DNA of 36,905 nt. It comes from an uncultured Bacilli bacterium (GTDB lineage Bacteria > Bacillota_I > Bacilli_A > RF39 > UBA660). Location: contig CANQWB010000010.1 of NCBI GenBank assembly GCA_947627435.1, positions 1-36,905 of the forward strand. Direction: 5' to 3'. The position numbers were made by a program, and so were the translations under genes. Positions 24,939-33,477 of this stretch are shown here, in pieces. Within the stretch, counting starts at the first letter, position 1, and each line of letters opens with the position of its first letter. Under the pieces are notes generated by a model. That model did no database searches and was not told the origin of the DNA. It worked only from the letters and a program-made list of their open reading frames with translations.

Positions 24939-25735
24939 TATGATACTTTACGTGATTGAATTTCAGCGATTTTTTCTAATACTTCAGCAGCATTTGTTTC
25001 ATTAATTTCTGTATAACCTAATTCTTTTAAAGCTTGTACTTTCAATGTATTTAATTCTAACGTACGGCTCATTTTTTCTTCCATCTTGTGTTCAATTTGA
25101 TTGATGAAACGGCGATGAGATTCTGCAATTTTAGTTCTAGAAACACCTCTACTATTACCACCATTATATAATGTCATAGCAGAAAACATAATACTTTCAA
25201 ATAAGAATTGTTCTTCTTCATCAAAAGCATATTCTAAAGGTTTTATAAAGCCAGCTGCTTTAGATACATATGCTAAAATATATTTTAATTCTCTAGAAGT
25301 TTCCATTGCTTGAATAAAATGATATAAATAAGAATATGTATCGTATATTTCTCCACTATTATCTGTATCTTCTTCTAGATTTTCTTTTAATAAATCGATA
25401 ATATTAGATAATAGTTCTTTTTGTTTTTTTCCTAAACCGTTATAAATATTAGATGAATCTGTATGAATTTCTGATTTCATGGTGTTTTCAAATAAAGAAT
25501 TAATTCTAGATTCCACACTTAAAATATAATCTGTATCTACCTTAATTTGATCCAATTCATCTGCAGATTTAATTCCTAACAAATTTAATAATAAAACTTT
25601 CTTATCTTTTGGCCATTTATTAATATCATCTAACTCTAGATAATTATAAATCATTTGTCTAGATACTCCTAAAAATTTAGCGAGTTTTACCTTTGATATG
25701 CCTAGTTCATGTAATATTTCATTTAATCGATCCAT
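24938..25735 (-). CDS. HTH (Xre-like) DNA-binding protein of unknown role
   Basis: The 265-residue protein opens with a helix-turn-helix (LGISKVKLAKFLGVSRQMIYNYLE, residues about 12-35). A mostly helical, acidic middle follows, and then a helical C-terminus with MEEKMSRTLELNTLKVQALKEL. No membrane segment or enzyme motif is visible. It is transcribed from its own consensus promoter, which contains repeated TTGACA elements, so autoregulation is plausible. It lies just downstream of mnmA in the same direction and faces the AT-rich gene-free region. I cannot assign the family. Confidence 0.72.
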   Translation of the reverse strand: MDRLNEILHELGISKVKLAKFLGVSRQMIYNYLELDDINKWPKDKKVLLLNLLGIKSADELDQIKVDTDYILSVESRINSLFENTMKSEIHTDSSNIYNGLGKKQKELLSNIIDLLKENLEEDTDNSGEIYDTYSYLYHFIQAMETSRELKYILAYVSKAAGFIKPLEYAFDEEEQFLFESIMFSAMTLYNGGNSRGVSRTKIAESHRRFINQIEHKMEEKMSRTLELNTLKVQALKELGYTEINETNAAEVLEKIAEIQSRKVS

Positions 25736-25758
25736 ATATCATAAAACCTCCTACTTTA

Positions 25759-25787
25759 ATTGTAGTGATTTTACTGTCAAATGTCAA
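25759..25787 (-). promoter_or_regulatory. Sigma-A promoter and possible operator of the HTH gene
   Basis: On the minus strand, TTGACA (25782-25787), 17 bp, then TACAAT (25759-25764). A second TTGACA lies at 25775-25780, and TTTACT/AGTAAA arms flank the pair, giving a repeat structure suited to repressor binding. Confidence 0.78.
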
Positions 25788-25806
25788 GTGTAAAGTAAAG
25801 GTATAC

Positions 25807-26913
25807 TTATAAATACCATAATTTTTCACCATTTTTTCTTACTTCTTTGATAATTCCTCCTCCTAGACACACTTCCTTATCGTAAAATACACATGCTTGT
25901 CCTGGAGTGACAGCTTTCACCATTTGTGGATAAGAAACTAAGAGTTCACCATTTTCTAAGTAAGTAATATGGACATCATTATCTGGTTGACGATAACGAA
26001 ATTTGGCAGTTGCATCCGATATTTTCTCATCACTGATCCAATTTACCATTTCTACAATACAAGAATCACTATATAGATAAGAATTTTCTTCTCCTTCTGC
26101 TACATATAAAATATTTTTTTCTAAATCTTTTCCTACTGCAAAGAAACGATCACTATTTCCTCCTAAATTAAGGCCACGTCTTTGCCCAATAGTATAGTAC
26201 ATTAAACCAATGTGATCCCCTATTTCTTTGCCCGTTTCAATATTGATCATTTTACCTGGAATATTTGGCAAATAATTTTTCAAAAAGTTTGTAAAATTAC
26301 GTTCTCCAATAAAACAAATACCTGTAGAATCTTTCTTTTTTGCTGTAATTAAATCATATTCTACCGCAATTTTTCTGACCTCACTTTTTTCTAAATCACC
26401 AATTGGAAATAATACATTTTTCAATTGTTGTTTTGAAAGTTGGGAAAGAAAATACGTTTGGTCTTTATTGCTATCTATACCACGCAATAATTTACCATCT
26501 TTGATTCGTGCATAATGACCAGTTGCGATATAATCTGCACCTAATTCTTGGGCTTTTTTCACAAACATATCAAATTTAATATATTTGTTACACATAATAT
26601 CTGGATTTGGCGTTCTTCCTTTTTTTAATTCATCTAAGAAGTAAGTAAATACATAATCCCAATATTCTTTCACAAAATCGACACGATATAGTGGGATTTC
26701 TAATTTTTGACAAACCGCTAAAGCATCATTATAATCTTGTTCTTGTGGACAAATATCATTTTGTAAAGTGGGATTCCCTAATATATCATTGTTAATACTA
26801 CTATCCCAATTGCGCATAAATAAACCGATTACATCATAACCTTGTTGTTTTAGTATAATAGCTGCAACACTACTATCTACTCCCCCACTCATGCCTATTA
26901 CTACTTTTTTCAT
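25807..26913 (-). CDS. mnmA: tRNA-uridine 2-sulfurtransferase MnmA
   Basis: This 368-residue enzyme thiolates U34 of Lys, Glu and Gln tRNAs. It has the PP-loop SGGVDSSVAA at the N-terminus, GLFMRNWD, NPDIMCNKYIKF with the first catalytic Cys, GHYARI, DQTYFLSQL, STGICFIGER with the second catalytic Cys, and the C-terminal beta-barrel domain ending GGGIIKEV. Length is typical. The ATG is preceded by GGTGAT. It is read in the same direction as the HTH gene, which has its own promoter. Confidence 0.97.
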   Translation of the reverse strand: MKKVVIGMSGGVDSSVAAIILKQQGYDVIGLFMRNWDSSINNDILGNPTLQNDICPQEQDYNDALAVCQKLEIPLYRVDFVKEYWDYVFTYFLDELKKGRTPNPDIMCNKYIKFDMFVKKAQELGADYIATGHYARIKDGKLLRGIDSNKDQTYFLSQLSKQQLKNVLFPIGDLEKSEVRKIAVEYDLITAKKKDSTGICFIGERNFTNFLKNYLPNIPGKMINIETGKEIGDHIGLMYYTIGQRRGLNLGGNSDRFFAVGKDLEKNILYVAEGEENSYLYSDSCIVEMVNWISDEKISDATAKFRYRQPDNDVHITYLENGELLVSYPQMVKAVTPGQACVFYDKEVCLGGGIIKEVRKNGEKLWYL

Positions 26914-26974
26914 ACTATCACCGAATTTCTATGTTCTATTATAACATATATTTTATTGGCTATAAAGTTTTATC

Positions 26975-26997
26975 AAAAAAACGACGGAAAGTCGTTT
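26975..26997 (-). terminator. Rho-independent terminator of spoIIM
   Basis: The stem AAACGAC (26979-26985) / GTCGTTT (26991-26997) with loop GGAAA overlaps the spoIIM stop codon. The A-run on its left is the minus-strand T-run. Confidence 0.82.
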
Positions 26998-27613
26998 ATA
27001 TAATTTGTTTTAAAAAATATGGAACAGCAAATGTCTCATAAAAACATGTTGCGATGATTCCCACTACTACAATTATAAAAACTCCAAAATATGGATTCAT
27101 TAAATTCTTAAAATGAATGGTTTTTCTTTTAAATATCGAATTTGCTAAATAATAAGAAAATTTCATCGCATAAACCATTAATAAAGTAAAAATAATCAGA
27201 TTGATCAAATGGTGCGGAAATATGTAAATAATCGCATATAATAATCCTTTTACCTTATATTTTAATATAAATGCTGCAACTGAAAAGCCAATCATAAAGG
27301 ATTTGGTAAAATACATAAATATTATAATAGGAATTCCAATTATGGATATACCAAGCAACCAAATAGTTACGACAAAGCTTAAATTGGATATCAAGGTATT
27401 TTTGATACTATCCATATAATTTAACTTTCCAGTATGGACTGTATTGATAAAATTTTCAATATAATTTTGAATTAAATTTTGATCTTGTGAAGATATAATG
27501 GTAATGAAAATGGAACCAAAAATGAGTCCAATCAAAGAAATACCACATAAAAATAATACAATTCGTTTGTTTGCTTTTAATTTTCGTTGTAACTTGTCCA
27601 ATATTTGATTCAT
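26996..27613 (-). CDS. spoIIM: Stage II sporulation protein M
   Basis: This 205-residue membrane protein has about five helices and fits SpoIIM: a basic N-terminus, then VLFLCGISLIGLIFGSIF, a loop with NYIENFINTV, LLGISIIGIPIIIFM, KSFMIGFSVAAF and IYIFPHHLINL. In Bacillus it is part of the SpoIIDMP complex that remodels septal peptidoglycan during engulfment. ATG 27613 is chosen for its AGAGGTGG site; the upstream in-frame ATG at 27634 has none. It is divergent from a small membrane peptide gene. Confidence 0.9.
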   Translation of the reverse strand: MNQILDKLQRKLKANKRIVLFLCGISLIGLIFGSIFITIISSQDQNLIQNYIENFINTVHTGKLNYMDSIKNTLISNLSFVVTIWLLGISIIGIPIIIFMYFTKSFMIGFSVAAFILKYKVKGLLYAIIYIFPHHLINLIIFTLLMVYAMKFSYYLANSIFKRKTIHFKNLMNPYFGVFIIVVVGIIATCFYETFAVPYFLKQII

Positions 27614-27681
27614 ATATTGCCACCTCTGTTTCAAAGATATGAATCAAAAATTAAAATATTCCAATTTTTCTATATTTATTG

Positions 27682-27687
27682 TATAAT
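27682..27687 (+). promoter_or_regulatory. Probable -10 element of the 36-residue peptide gene
   Basis: TATAAT lies about 23 bases upstream of the peptide start codon. The -35 is weak (TTCCAA 17 bp upstream). Confidence 0.5.
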
Positions 27688-27709
27688 GAATATGTTGAGG
27701 TGACAATGC

Positions 27710-27820
27710 ATGCAAAAGAAAAAGAAAAAACCGGTTAATGTACAAAGAATTGTAGCTATTATTTTATTGATTGCCATGATAGGAATGTATCTTTCATCTA
27801 TTTTAATGTATACCAACTAA
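27710..27820 (+). CDS. 36-residue basic membrane peptide (DUF4044-like)
   Basis: The peptide starts MQKKKKKPVNVQ and then has one hydrophobic helix (IVAIILLIAMIGMYLSSIL) to the end. Although very short, it has GAGGTG seven bases before the ATG, a TATAAT upstream and a terminator directly on its stop codon, so it is probably a real gene. The form, a Lys-rich start plus a single C-terminal helix, resembles the small DUF4044 proteins of Firmicutes. Function unknown. Confidence 0.65.
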   Translation: MQKKKKKPVNVQRIVAIILLIAMIGMYLSSILMYTN

Positions 27821-27833
27821 TGTTGGTTTTTTT
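27812..27833 (+). terminator. Rho-independent terminator of the 36-residue peptide gene
   Basis: The stem ACCAAC (27812-27817) / GTTGGT (27822-27827), loop TAAT, followed by a T-run. The loop contains the stop codon. Confidence 0.85.
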
Positions 27834-28869
27834 ATAAATGTGTGACTTTTTTATGTAATGCTTGGTTAATCGCATTTCCAATGACATCGCTTAGATTTTT
27901 CATTACAAAATCAATTTCTTTTGGTGTAACCATTAAATTATATCCAATTGGTGTTAACACTTCGTAGATGAGTGCTTTCGTTTCTTCTTCATTAAAATTT
28001 CCTAAAATGCCAAATAATTCTTTTTTTTCTGTTTCATTGGTTTCGACTTCTTTTTTTAAATAATTAACTTGTCCATTATAAATCATTTTGTGCATGGGAC
28101 TGTTTGCAAATTTTTTTTGAAAAGCATAAAATTTATGAAGATATTGTATAGTATCACTTACTACTGTAACCGCATCCACTACTGTTGGAACACCAATGGC
28201 AATGACAGGAATTCCCAATGTTTCTTGGCTGATTTCTTTTCGACTATTTCCAATTCCACTACCAGGATGTATGCCAGTATTACTCATTTGTATCGTTTTA
28301 TTGACACGTGATATTGCTTGACTTGCTAAAGCATCCACTGCAATTACAAAATTGGGTTTTACAGTTTGAATGACACTATAAATAATGTCACTGGTTTCCA
28401 TACCTGTTTCTCCCATAACACCAGGTGTTAAAGCACATACTGGCCGAAATCCATCTTTAGGTGTATCTAAGATAAATAAATGATTTGTGATGAGTATTTG
28501 TTCTATGGTAAGGGGTCCTAAAGCATCTGGTGTTGATTTTTTATTTCCAAGTCCAATAATTAAGCCCCTATCTTGTTCTTTGATATTGCAAATTTGTAGT
28601 AATTCTTGTAACTGTTTTACGACTACTTTTTTTACGTTTTCTCTATTTTGATAATCACTAATATCTTGAAACTCAATTGTAATATAATTTCCTGGCTTTT
28701 TTCCAATAGACGTGGCGTTTTTTTCATCTAACTGAATGGTTGTGACTTTAATATGATCTTGTTCATATGATTTTTTTTGAATCTTTGTTTTATCATCAAC
28801 TTGTTCAATGGCTTCCACTGCTAAATCTGTTCGAATTTTATACTGACTTAAATCTATTTCATGATTCAT
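27832..28869 (-). CDS. gpr: Germination protease GPR
   Basis: This protease of about 345 residues degrades small acid-soluble spore proteins at germination. Family features are GLIIGLGNKKSTPDALGP, GVMGETGMETSDII, AVDALASQAISRVNKTIQ, GIHPGSGIGNSRKEIS and GVPTVVDAVT. The N-terminal segment IRTDLAVEA resembles the self-processing site, itself SASP-like, where the propeptide is removed. ATG 28869 is chosen for its AGGTGAT site over GTG 28878. It marks the organism as able to form true endospores. It lies divergent to rpsT, the Bacillus rpsT/gpr neighbourhood. Confidence 0.96.
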   Translation of the reverse strand: MNHEIDLSQYKIRTDLAVEAIEQVDDKTKIQKKSYEQDHIKVTTIQLDEKNATSIGKKPGNYITIEFQDISDYQNRENVKKVVVKQLQELLQICNIKEQDRGLIIGLGNKKSTPDALGPLTIEQILITNHLFILDTPKDGFRPVCALTPGVMGETGMETSDIIYSVIQTVKPNFVIAVDALASQAISRVNKTIQMSNTGIHPGSGIGNSRKEISQETLGIPVIAIGVPTVVDAVTVVSDTIQYLHKFYAFQKKFANSPMHKMIYNGQVNYLKKEVETNETEKKELFGILGNFNEEETKALIYEVLTPIGYNLMVTPKEIDFVMKNLSDVIGNAINQALHKKVTHL

Positions 28870-28912
28870 TTCTATCACCTTATTATATTTTTACCCAAAT
28901 CAACACTTTTTA

Positions 28913-28941
28913 TTGCTTTTTTTTCTAATGTTTGCTAAAAT
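28913..28941 (+). promoter_or_regulatory. Predicted sigma-A promoter of rpsT
   Basis: TTGCTT (28913-28918), 17-bp spacer, TAAAAT (28936-28941) with extended TGC directly before it. Confidence 0.72.
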
Positions 28942-28974
28942 AGAATAGATTAGTGATGACATGGAGGTGAGATT

Positions 28975-29238
28975 ATGCCAAATATGAAAAATGCAAAGAA
29001 AGCTGTGAAAACAATTGCAAAAAGAAAAATCAGCAACAATGATTTCAAAGCTAGTATGAAAACTGCAATAAAAAATGTAGAAAAAGCGATTGCTTCTAAG
29101 GATAAAGAAAAAGCAAAAGAAGCATTACAAGTTGCTATCAAAAAGATTGATAAGGCATGTGCAGCTGGTGTTGTTACTGCAAACTATGTAGCTCGTAATA
29201 AATCACGTTTAACAATTAAAGTGAATTCAATGGAGTAA
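28975..29238 (+). CDS. rpsT: 30S ribosomal protein S20
   Basis: This 87-residue, strongly basic helical protein binds 16S rRNA. It starts MPNMKNAKKAVKT and contains KASMKTAIKNVEKAI, KEALQVAIKKIDKACAAGVV and ARNKSRLTIKV, all typical of S20. GGAGGTGAG precedes the ATG. It is monocistronic, with its own promoter and a terminator touching the stop. Confidence 0.97.
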   Translation: MPNMKNAKKAVKTIAKRKISNNDFKASMKTAIKNVEKAIASKDKEKAKEALQVAIKKIDKACAAGVVTANYVARNKSRLTIKVNSME

Positions 29239-29256
29239 ATTTTACTTCTTTTTTTT
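29232..29256 (+). terminator. Rho-independent terminator of rpsT
   Basis: A seven-base stem, GGAGTAA (29232-29238) / TTACTTC (29242-29248) with one G-T wobble, followed by a T-run. Confidence 0.68.
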
Positions 29257-29309
29257 ATTTTTGTATTAATAATTGCATTTTTTTGATATGATAATATTAG
29301 GTGGTTTTT

Positions 29310-30230
29310 ATGAAAAATTTGATTAAGACAATATTCTTATTTGGAATACTTTATCTTGTATTTATTTATAGAACTCCAATCATTCGTTTTATGATGATTC
29401 ATGTTGTTTATCATGATTCTTTATTTGCTAGAGAAGCCAATTCCTATGTTCGTAATCAAGATTGGCTCTATGTACAAAAAACAGATGAATTTTATCCAAA
29501 AAATAAACAAGATATTTTAAATTTATTTTATACTGCGCTAGATAATGGTTGGGAAGAAGTTACATTTTACTGTGATGAGACATATGACGCTTGTTTAAAT
29601 GATATGCAATCATTGACAGATGACAATCATATATTATCTAGTATCAATAATTTGGTAACAACACTTAATAGTTATCATCGAATTTATGTAACGACAAATG
29701 CTTTTGGTAGAGTTCATATTCAATTTGAAAGGACCTATACAGAAGATCAAAAAAAAGAAATACAGGCAAAAGTAGATCAACTCTATGATGAATTGATTAC
29801 CCCTTCTATGAATACAGAAGAAAAAATTCGTGTCATTCATGATTATATTATCAATCATACTACTTATGATCGAGAACAAGCAGACTATTTTGAAGAAAAC
29901 AATAATTTTTATACAACAACTTCTAGTACTGCTTATGGCCCTTTATTTATAGGAAAAGCAGTTTGTAGTGGTTATACGGATGCGATGGCTCTTTTCTTAG
30001 ATAAGATGCAGATTCCAAATTACAAAATTGCAAGTTATAATCATATTTGGAATTTTGTATATGTAGATGGGCAGTGGAAACATTTGGATTTAACTTGGGA
30101 TGATCCAGTTATGACAAATGGAGAAAATGTTTTATCATATAACCTATTTTTAATTTCAACGGACACATTAGAAAAAGAAAATTTTGAAAAACATTCTTAT
30201 GACAAATTAATTTATTTAGAGGCAAAATAA
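29310..30230 (+). CDS. Transglutaminase-like cell-surface protein
   Basis: The 306-residue protein has an N-terminal membrane anchor or signal (residues 5-22) and a C-terminal transglutaminase-like domain with the complete Cys-His-Asp triad: KAVCSGYTDAMALFL, HIWNFVYVDG and HLDLTWDDP. Before it lies EEKIRVIHDYIINHTTYD, the usual entry to this domain. Such proteins act outside the membrane as peptidases or cross-linking enzymes on the wall. The substrate is unknown, and a wall role is inferred from the anchor. ATG 29310 with AGGTGG is preferred over GTG 29301. Confidence 0.87.
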   Translation: MKNLIKTIFLFGILYLVFIYRTPIIRFMMIHVVYHDSLFAREANSYVRNQDWLYVQKTDEFYPKNKQDILNLFYTALDNGWEEVTFYCDETYDACLNDMQSLTDDNHILSSINNLVTTLNSYHRIYVTTNAFGRVHIQFERTYTEDQKKEIQAKVDQLYDELITPSMNTEEKIRVIHDYIINHTTYDREQADYFEENNNFYTTTSSTAYGPLFIGKAVCSGYTDAMALFLDKMQIPNYKIASYNHIWNFVYVDGQWKHLDLTWDDPVMTNGENVLSYNLFLISTDTLEKENFEKHSYDKLIYLEAK

Positions 30231-30255
30231 AAAACGATATTCGTTTTTTATTTTG
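30223..30255. terminator. Bidirectional terminator between the transglutaminase and ylbL genes
   Basis: A perfect 15-base stem (30223-30237 with 30241-30255) around loop TAT. Both convergent stop codons lie within it, and A- and T-rich arms serve both strands. Confidence 0.88.
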
Positions 30256-31264
30256 TTTGATTTAAATAATTTAATGCTTCATCAAATGTACTTACACCTA
30301 TAATTTCAATCTGATAATTATGTTCTTTTTTTAATTGCATCGCTTCTTCGTAATTATCGCCACTAGGTACAAAAAATAGATCTGCTTTTGCTTTGACGGC
30401 TCCTTTTAATTTATATTGGACACCAGCAATTTCACCCACATTTCCATATGGATCAATGGTACCTGTTCCAACAATCTTTTTCCCGTTGGTAATATCTGTT
30501 GGAATAAGTTGATTATAAATGGCTAATGTCATCATGAGTCCTCCAGATGAACCTGATTCAGAAGATTTAAAATGAAATGTGATATTCGGATTTGTTTGAA
30601 TTTCATTTTTTTGTGTAACAATAATGCCAACTGCTTTATGTGTTTCATCATACGCCATCATTTTGGCCTGAACATTTATTTGTTTCTTATTTCGTATTAC
30701 AGTAAAAGGAATTGTATCTCCAATCGCATAGGTTTTCAAAATTTGACTGACTTCATTGGAATCAAATACATTTTGACCATTGATTTGTAAGACTTCATCC
30801 CCTATTTTTAAATTCGTTTCGGCAAGAGAATCAATATAAGTAATATATAATTGTTTTTTGGTATATTGAATTTCTTTATTGGCTTTTTGAAATGCAACAA
30901 CAATGGCATTTTGATTGGCTTCTTCCAATAGTAAGTGGTCGCGAAAATAAACATCGTCTTCATTTTCATTTTCTGGAATGGCATTTTTTTTGGCAACAAT
31001 ATTCCAATCTGGTCTAAACTTTGCGATAATGAAAGTCGGAAGCGTAGCAGTGATTTCTCCTACATATGCTAAATGAAAACTACCAGTAGAATGATAACCA
31101 TTTTGTACTTCGACACGAGATGAAACATCGATCGTGCCACCAGGGGATTCAATATAATATGGAAGTTGATATGTACATAATACAAATAAGACAAAACAAG
31201 CTATAAATATTTTATAATTTTCTTGAATGATTTGCTTTATTTTTTCTAAAATTTTCATAAACAT
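30248..31264 (-). CDS. ylbL: YlbL-like PDZ/Lon-type membrane serine protease
   Basis: The 338-residue protein has a membrane anchor (about residues 18-35, followed by YYIESPGG), a PDZ domain at about 150-200 (LKIGDEVLQINGQNVFDSNE) and a C-terminal Lon-type protease domain with the catalytic Ser in SGSSGGLMMTLAIYN and Lys in GVQYKLKGAVKAKADLFFVP. These proteases act outside the membrane. In Bacillus, YlbL helps control division inhibitors after DNA damage. The ATG at 31264 has AAAGGA seven bases upstream. It is divergent from ylbJ, and the pair recalls the Bacillus ylbJ-ylbL cluster with changed orientation. Confidence 0.92.
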   Translation of the reverse strand: MFMKILEKIKQIIQENYKIFIACFVLFVLCTYQLPYYIESPGGTIDVSSRVEVQNGYHSTGSFHLAYVGEITATLPTFIIAKFRPDWNIVAKKNAIPENENEDDVYFRDHLLLEEANQNAIVVAFQKANKEIQYTKKQLYITYIDSLAETNLKIGDEVLQINGQNVFDSNEVSQILKTYAIGDTIPFTVIRNKKQINVQAKMMAYDETHKAVGIIVTQKNEIQTNPNITFHFKSSESGSSGGLMMTLAIYNQLIPTDITNGKKIVGTGTIDPYGNVGEIAGVQYKLKGAVKAKADLFFVPSGDNYEEAMQLKKEHNYQIEIIGVSTFDEALNYLNQTK

Positions 31265-31345
31265 ATTTTAATCCTTTCCCTTCATTTTATGATTATTAAT
31301 CACATTATATCATATAATTAAATCAGAAAAAAGTTGGTGTCTTTT

Positions 31346-32326
31346 ATGAAAAAAATAGGATATAGTGTTTTTATTTTAGTTTTATTACTATTCATAGCTT
31401 TTGAAATTCTAACACAGTCAAAAACAATTATGGATTCTGTAATATTTTCTTTCCAAATCTGGCAAAACAATATCTTTCCTTCGTTATTTCCTTTTTTTAT
31501 TTTATCAGAAATACTTATTTATTATGGATTTGTAGAATTTATTTCTGAATTGTTTCGTCCATTCATGCAAAAATTATTTTGTATGAATGGGACTGCCTCT
31601 TTTGTGTTTTTTATGAGCTTGGTATCTGGGTTTCCTAGTAATGCCAAATACACACGCGAACTATATCAGAAAGGCATGTTAAATGAACAAGAAGCTACCA
31701 AAATATTAACGTTTTCTCATTTTTCCAATCCTCTTTTTATTTTAGGAACCGTTTCCTTACTTTTTTTAAAAAATAAGAAAGTTGGTTTTCTCATTTTAAT
31801 TTGTCACTATATCACAAATATATTGATTGGTTTTTTATTTCGAGGATACTATAAAAGTGAACCAACTATTGAAAAAGTATCTTTCAAACAAGCAGTCATC
31901 AAAATGCATGAAAAACGAATCCATAATGATAGGACCTTTGGCCAGATGATGACAAACGCCATCAACAATAGTATACAGACTCTATTATTGATACTAGGTA
32001 CTGTAACAGTGTTTTTGATTTTAACAACCATCATTGATCAAAATTTAAATTTAAATGCTCTATATCAAAGTACTTTAAATGGCCTAATTGAAATGACACA
32101 AGGGTTAAAATATATTAGTATGTTAAATATTCCGTTAAAGGCAAAAAGTGTTTTAACGACTATGATTTTATCATTTGGTGGTTTCAGTGTACATATGCAA
32201 ATAATTAGTATTTTAAGTGATACCAAAATAAAATACCTGCCTTTTTTGATAGCACGTATTCTACATAGTGCGATTGCAGGTATCTTAGTATTTTTAACGT
32301 TTGATCTATGGATACATTTTATCTAA
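31346..32326 (+). CDS. ylbJ: Sporulation integral membrane protein YlbJ
   Basis: This 326-residue polytopic protein has the nucleoside-recognition/Gate-type pattern of YlbJ: WQNNIFPSLFPFFILSEILI, MSLVSGFPSNAKYTRELYQ, FSHFSNPLFILGTV and a second half mirroring the first (QTLLLILGTVTVFLILTTI, FGGFSVHMQII). In Bacillus it is a mother-cell sporulation gene under sigma-E. Upstream, CATATAAT close to a GATTATT could be a sigma-E-like promoter (about 31295-31325), which is inference. Its 3' end overlaps a convergent prepilin gene by eight bases. Confidence 0.92.
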   Translation: MKKIGYSVFILVLLLFIAFEILTQSKTIMDSVIFSFQIWQNNIFPSLFPFFILSEILIYYGFVEFISELFRPFMQKLFCMNGTASFVFFMSLVSGFPSNAKYTRELYQKGMLNEQEATKILTFSHFSNPLFILGTVSLLFLKNKKVGFLILICHYITNILIGFLFRGYYKSEPTIEKVSFKQAVIKMHEKRIHNDRTFGQMMTNAINNSIQTLLLILGTVTVFLILTTIIDQNLNLNALYQSTLNGLIEMTQGLKYISMLNIPLKAKSVLTTMILSFGGFSVHMQIISILSDTKIKYLPFLIARILHSAIAGILVFLTFDLWIHFI

Positions 32327-32870
32327 AAAAACTATATTGGGCATGTTGTTCATCGGTTACATTGGCTGGTTTGGGTATGGTTGTAGGTATTGTAGTAGTG
32401 TTAGAATTGTATTGATAGATAAAGTGTAACCCGTAATCATTTTCTAATAATTTATGAACAACAGGAATGTCGATTTTTAAAATCGCATTATGATCTGCTG
32501 GATTTTCATATATAGTTGTTTCTACTGTACCGATACTAGCTCCTTCAGGAAGTTTCCATGTATAATCATGATATTGAATTTGTTGATTCTGAACATCAAT
32601 GGATAAATTATATTTCTCATGATTTTCGTATTCTAAAGTAATACAAAATGCACCACAACTTGTAATAGAAGTCAAATTTAGATTTTGTAAATCATCATTG
32701 ATTTTTTTTGTAATAATTCCCTGTTTGCTTAAAAAAGTTGTTTGTATATCTCCCTTGATATAAACTTCTCTTAGGGAAATAATAATTTGAAATAACAGGA
32801 TAACAATGACGGATACTAAACTAAATGTAACAGCAATTTCAATTAATGTGAATCCTCTTTTTTTATGCAT
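32319..32870 (-). CDS. Minor prepilin, second gene of the pair
   Basis: The 183-residue protein has a prepilin signal MHKKRG then FTLIE with Glu at +5, a hydrophobic helix (residues 10-28), and a globular part with two close Cys (TSCGAFCITLEY) that may form a disulfide. It is comparable in type to ComGF/GspJ-like minor pilins, but I cannot assign which one. GGGG precedes the ATG. It is second in an operon, 18 bases after the other minor prepilin, and overlaps the 3' end of convergent ylbJ. Confidence 0.85.
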   Translation of the reverse strand: MHKKRGFTLIEIAVTFSLVSVIVILLFQIIISLREVYIKGDIQTTFLSKQGIITKKINDDLQNLNLTSITSCGAFCITLEYENHEKYNLSIDVQNQQIQYHDYTWKLPEGASIGTVETTIYENPADHNAILKIDIPVVHKLLENDYGLHFIYQYNSNTTTIPTTIPKPANVTDEQHAQYSFFR

Positions 32871-32888
32871 ATAAATCCCCTTTCTAAT

Positions 32889-33371
32889 TTATAGTAATAA
32901 AGAAGCAACAGAACCATTTTTAAATTCTACAATGACACGGTATTGATTTAATTGATAGGTAGATAGATTTAAAATATATTGATACATCGTTTCACTGAAT
33001 GGATTTGGAGTTGTACTTCTTAGTTCGGATTGGAGTGCTGTCAAATTATCTTGAACAACAATTGCTTGTTTTACTCCTGCCATCTCCATCAATTTTGTAC
33101 AATAACTGTCTTCAGTAAATGTACAATCACTTATTTCAACATAATTATTTTGTTGTAAATTTGCTATGACAGACTCCTTATTGGTCTTTGATAAATACAT
33201 ATTGATATTATGAACATAATAAAGGTCAGGAATCATGTCTTTTTTAAAACTAGTATCGTAAACAGTTTTGATATTGGAAAATTGAACAAATAAATATACA
33301 AGGGTTCCAATCACAAATGAGGATACCAGTAATGTTTCAATTAAAGTAAAACCATGTCTATTTTTTTTCAT
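32889..33371 (-). CDS. Minor prepilin, first gene of the pair
   Basis: The 160-residue protein has a prepilin signal MKKNRHG then FTLIE, with Glu at +5, and a hydrophobic helix to about residue 30. The globular part has two Cys (SDCTFTEDSYC) spaced for a disulfide. PilD at 16267 should cut after Gly7. It is read divergently from the assembly ATPase gene, with the shared regulatory region 33372-33477, and AAAAGGAG precedes the ATG. It is likely part of a pilus-tip or competence pseudopilus initiation complex. Confidence 0.85.
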   Translation of the reverse strand: MKKNRHGFTLIETLLVSSFVIGTLVYLFVQFSNIKTVYDTSFKKDMIPDLYYVHNINMYLSKTNKESVIANLQQNNYVEISDCTFTEDSYCTKLMEMAGVKQAIVVQDNLTALQSELRSTTPNPFSETMYQYILNLSTYQLNQYRVIVEFKNGSVASLLL

Positions 33372-33388
33372 AAGTTAACTCCTTTTTA

Positions 33389-33417
33389 TTGTATTTATTA
33401 CAAATCTATTATATAAT
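33389..33417 (+). promoter_or_regulatory. Probable promoter of the pilB/gspE ATPase gene
   Basis: TTGTAT (33389-33394), 17 bp, TATAAT (33412-33417), within the divergent region shared with the minor prepilin operon. The -35 is weak. Confidence 0.55.
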
Positions 33418-33477
33418 ATATTCAGGATAAATGCTAGTCCTAAGTGAATAAAAAGGAATTTAAAGGGGAAGTGAATC

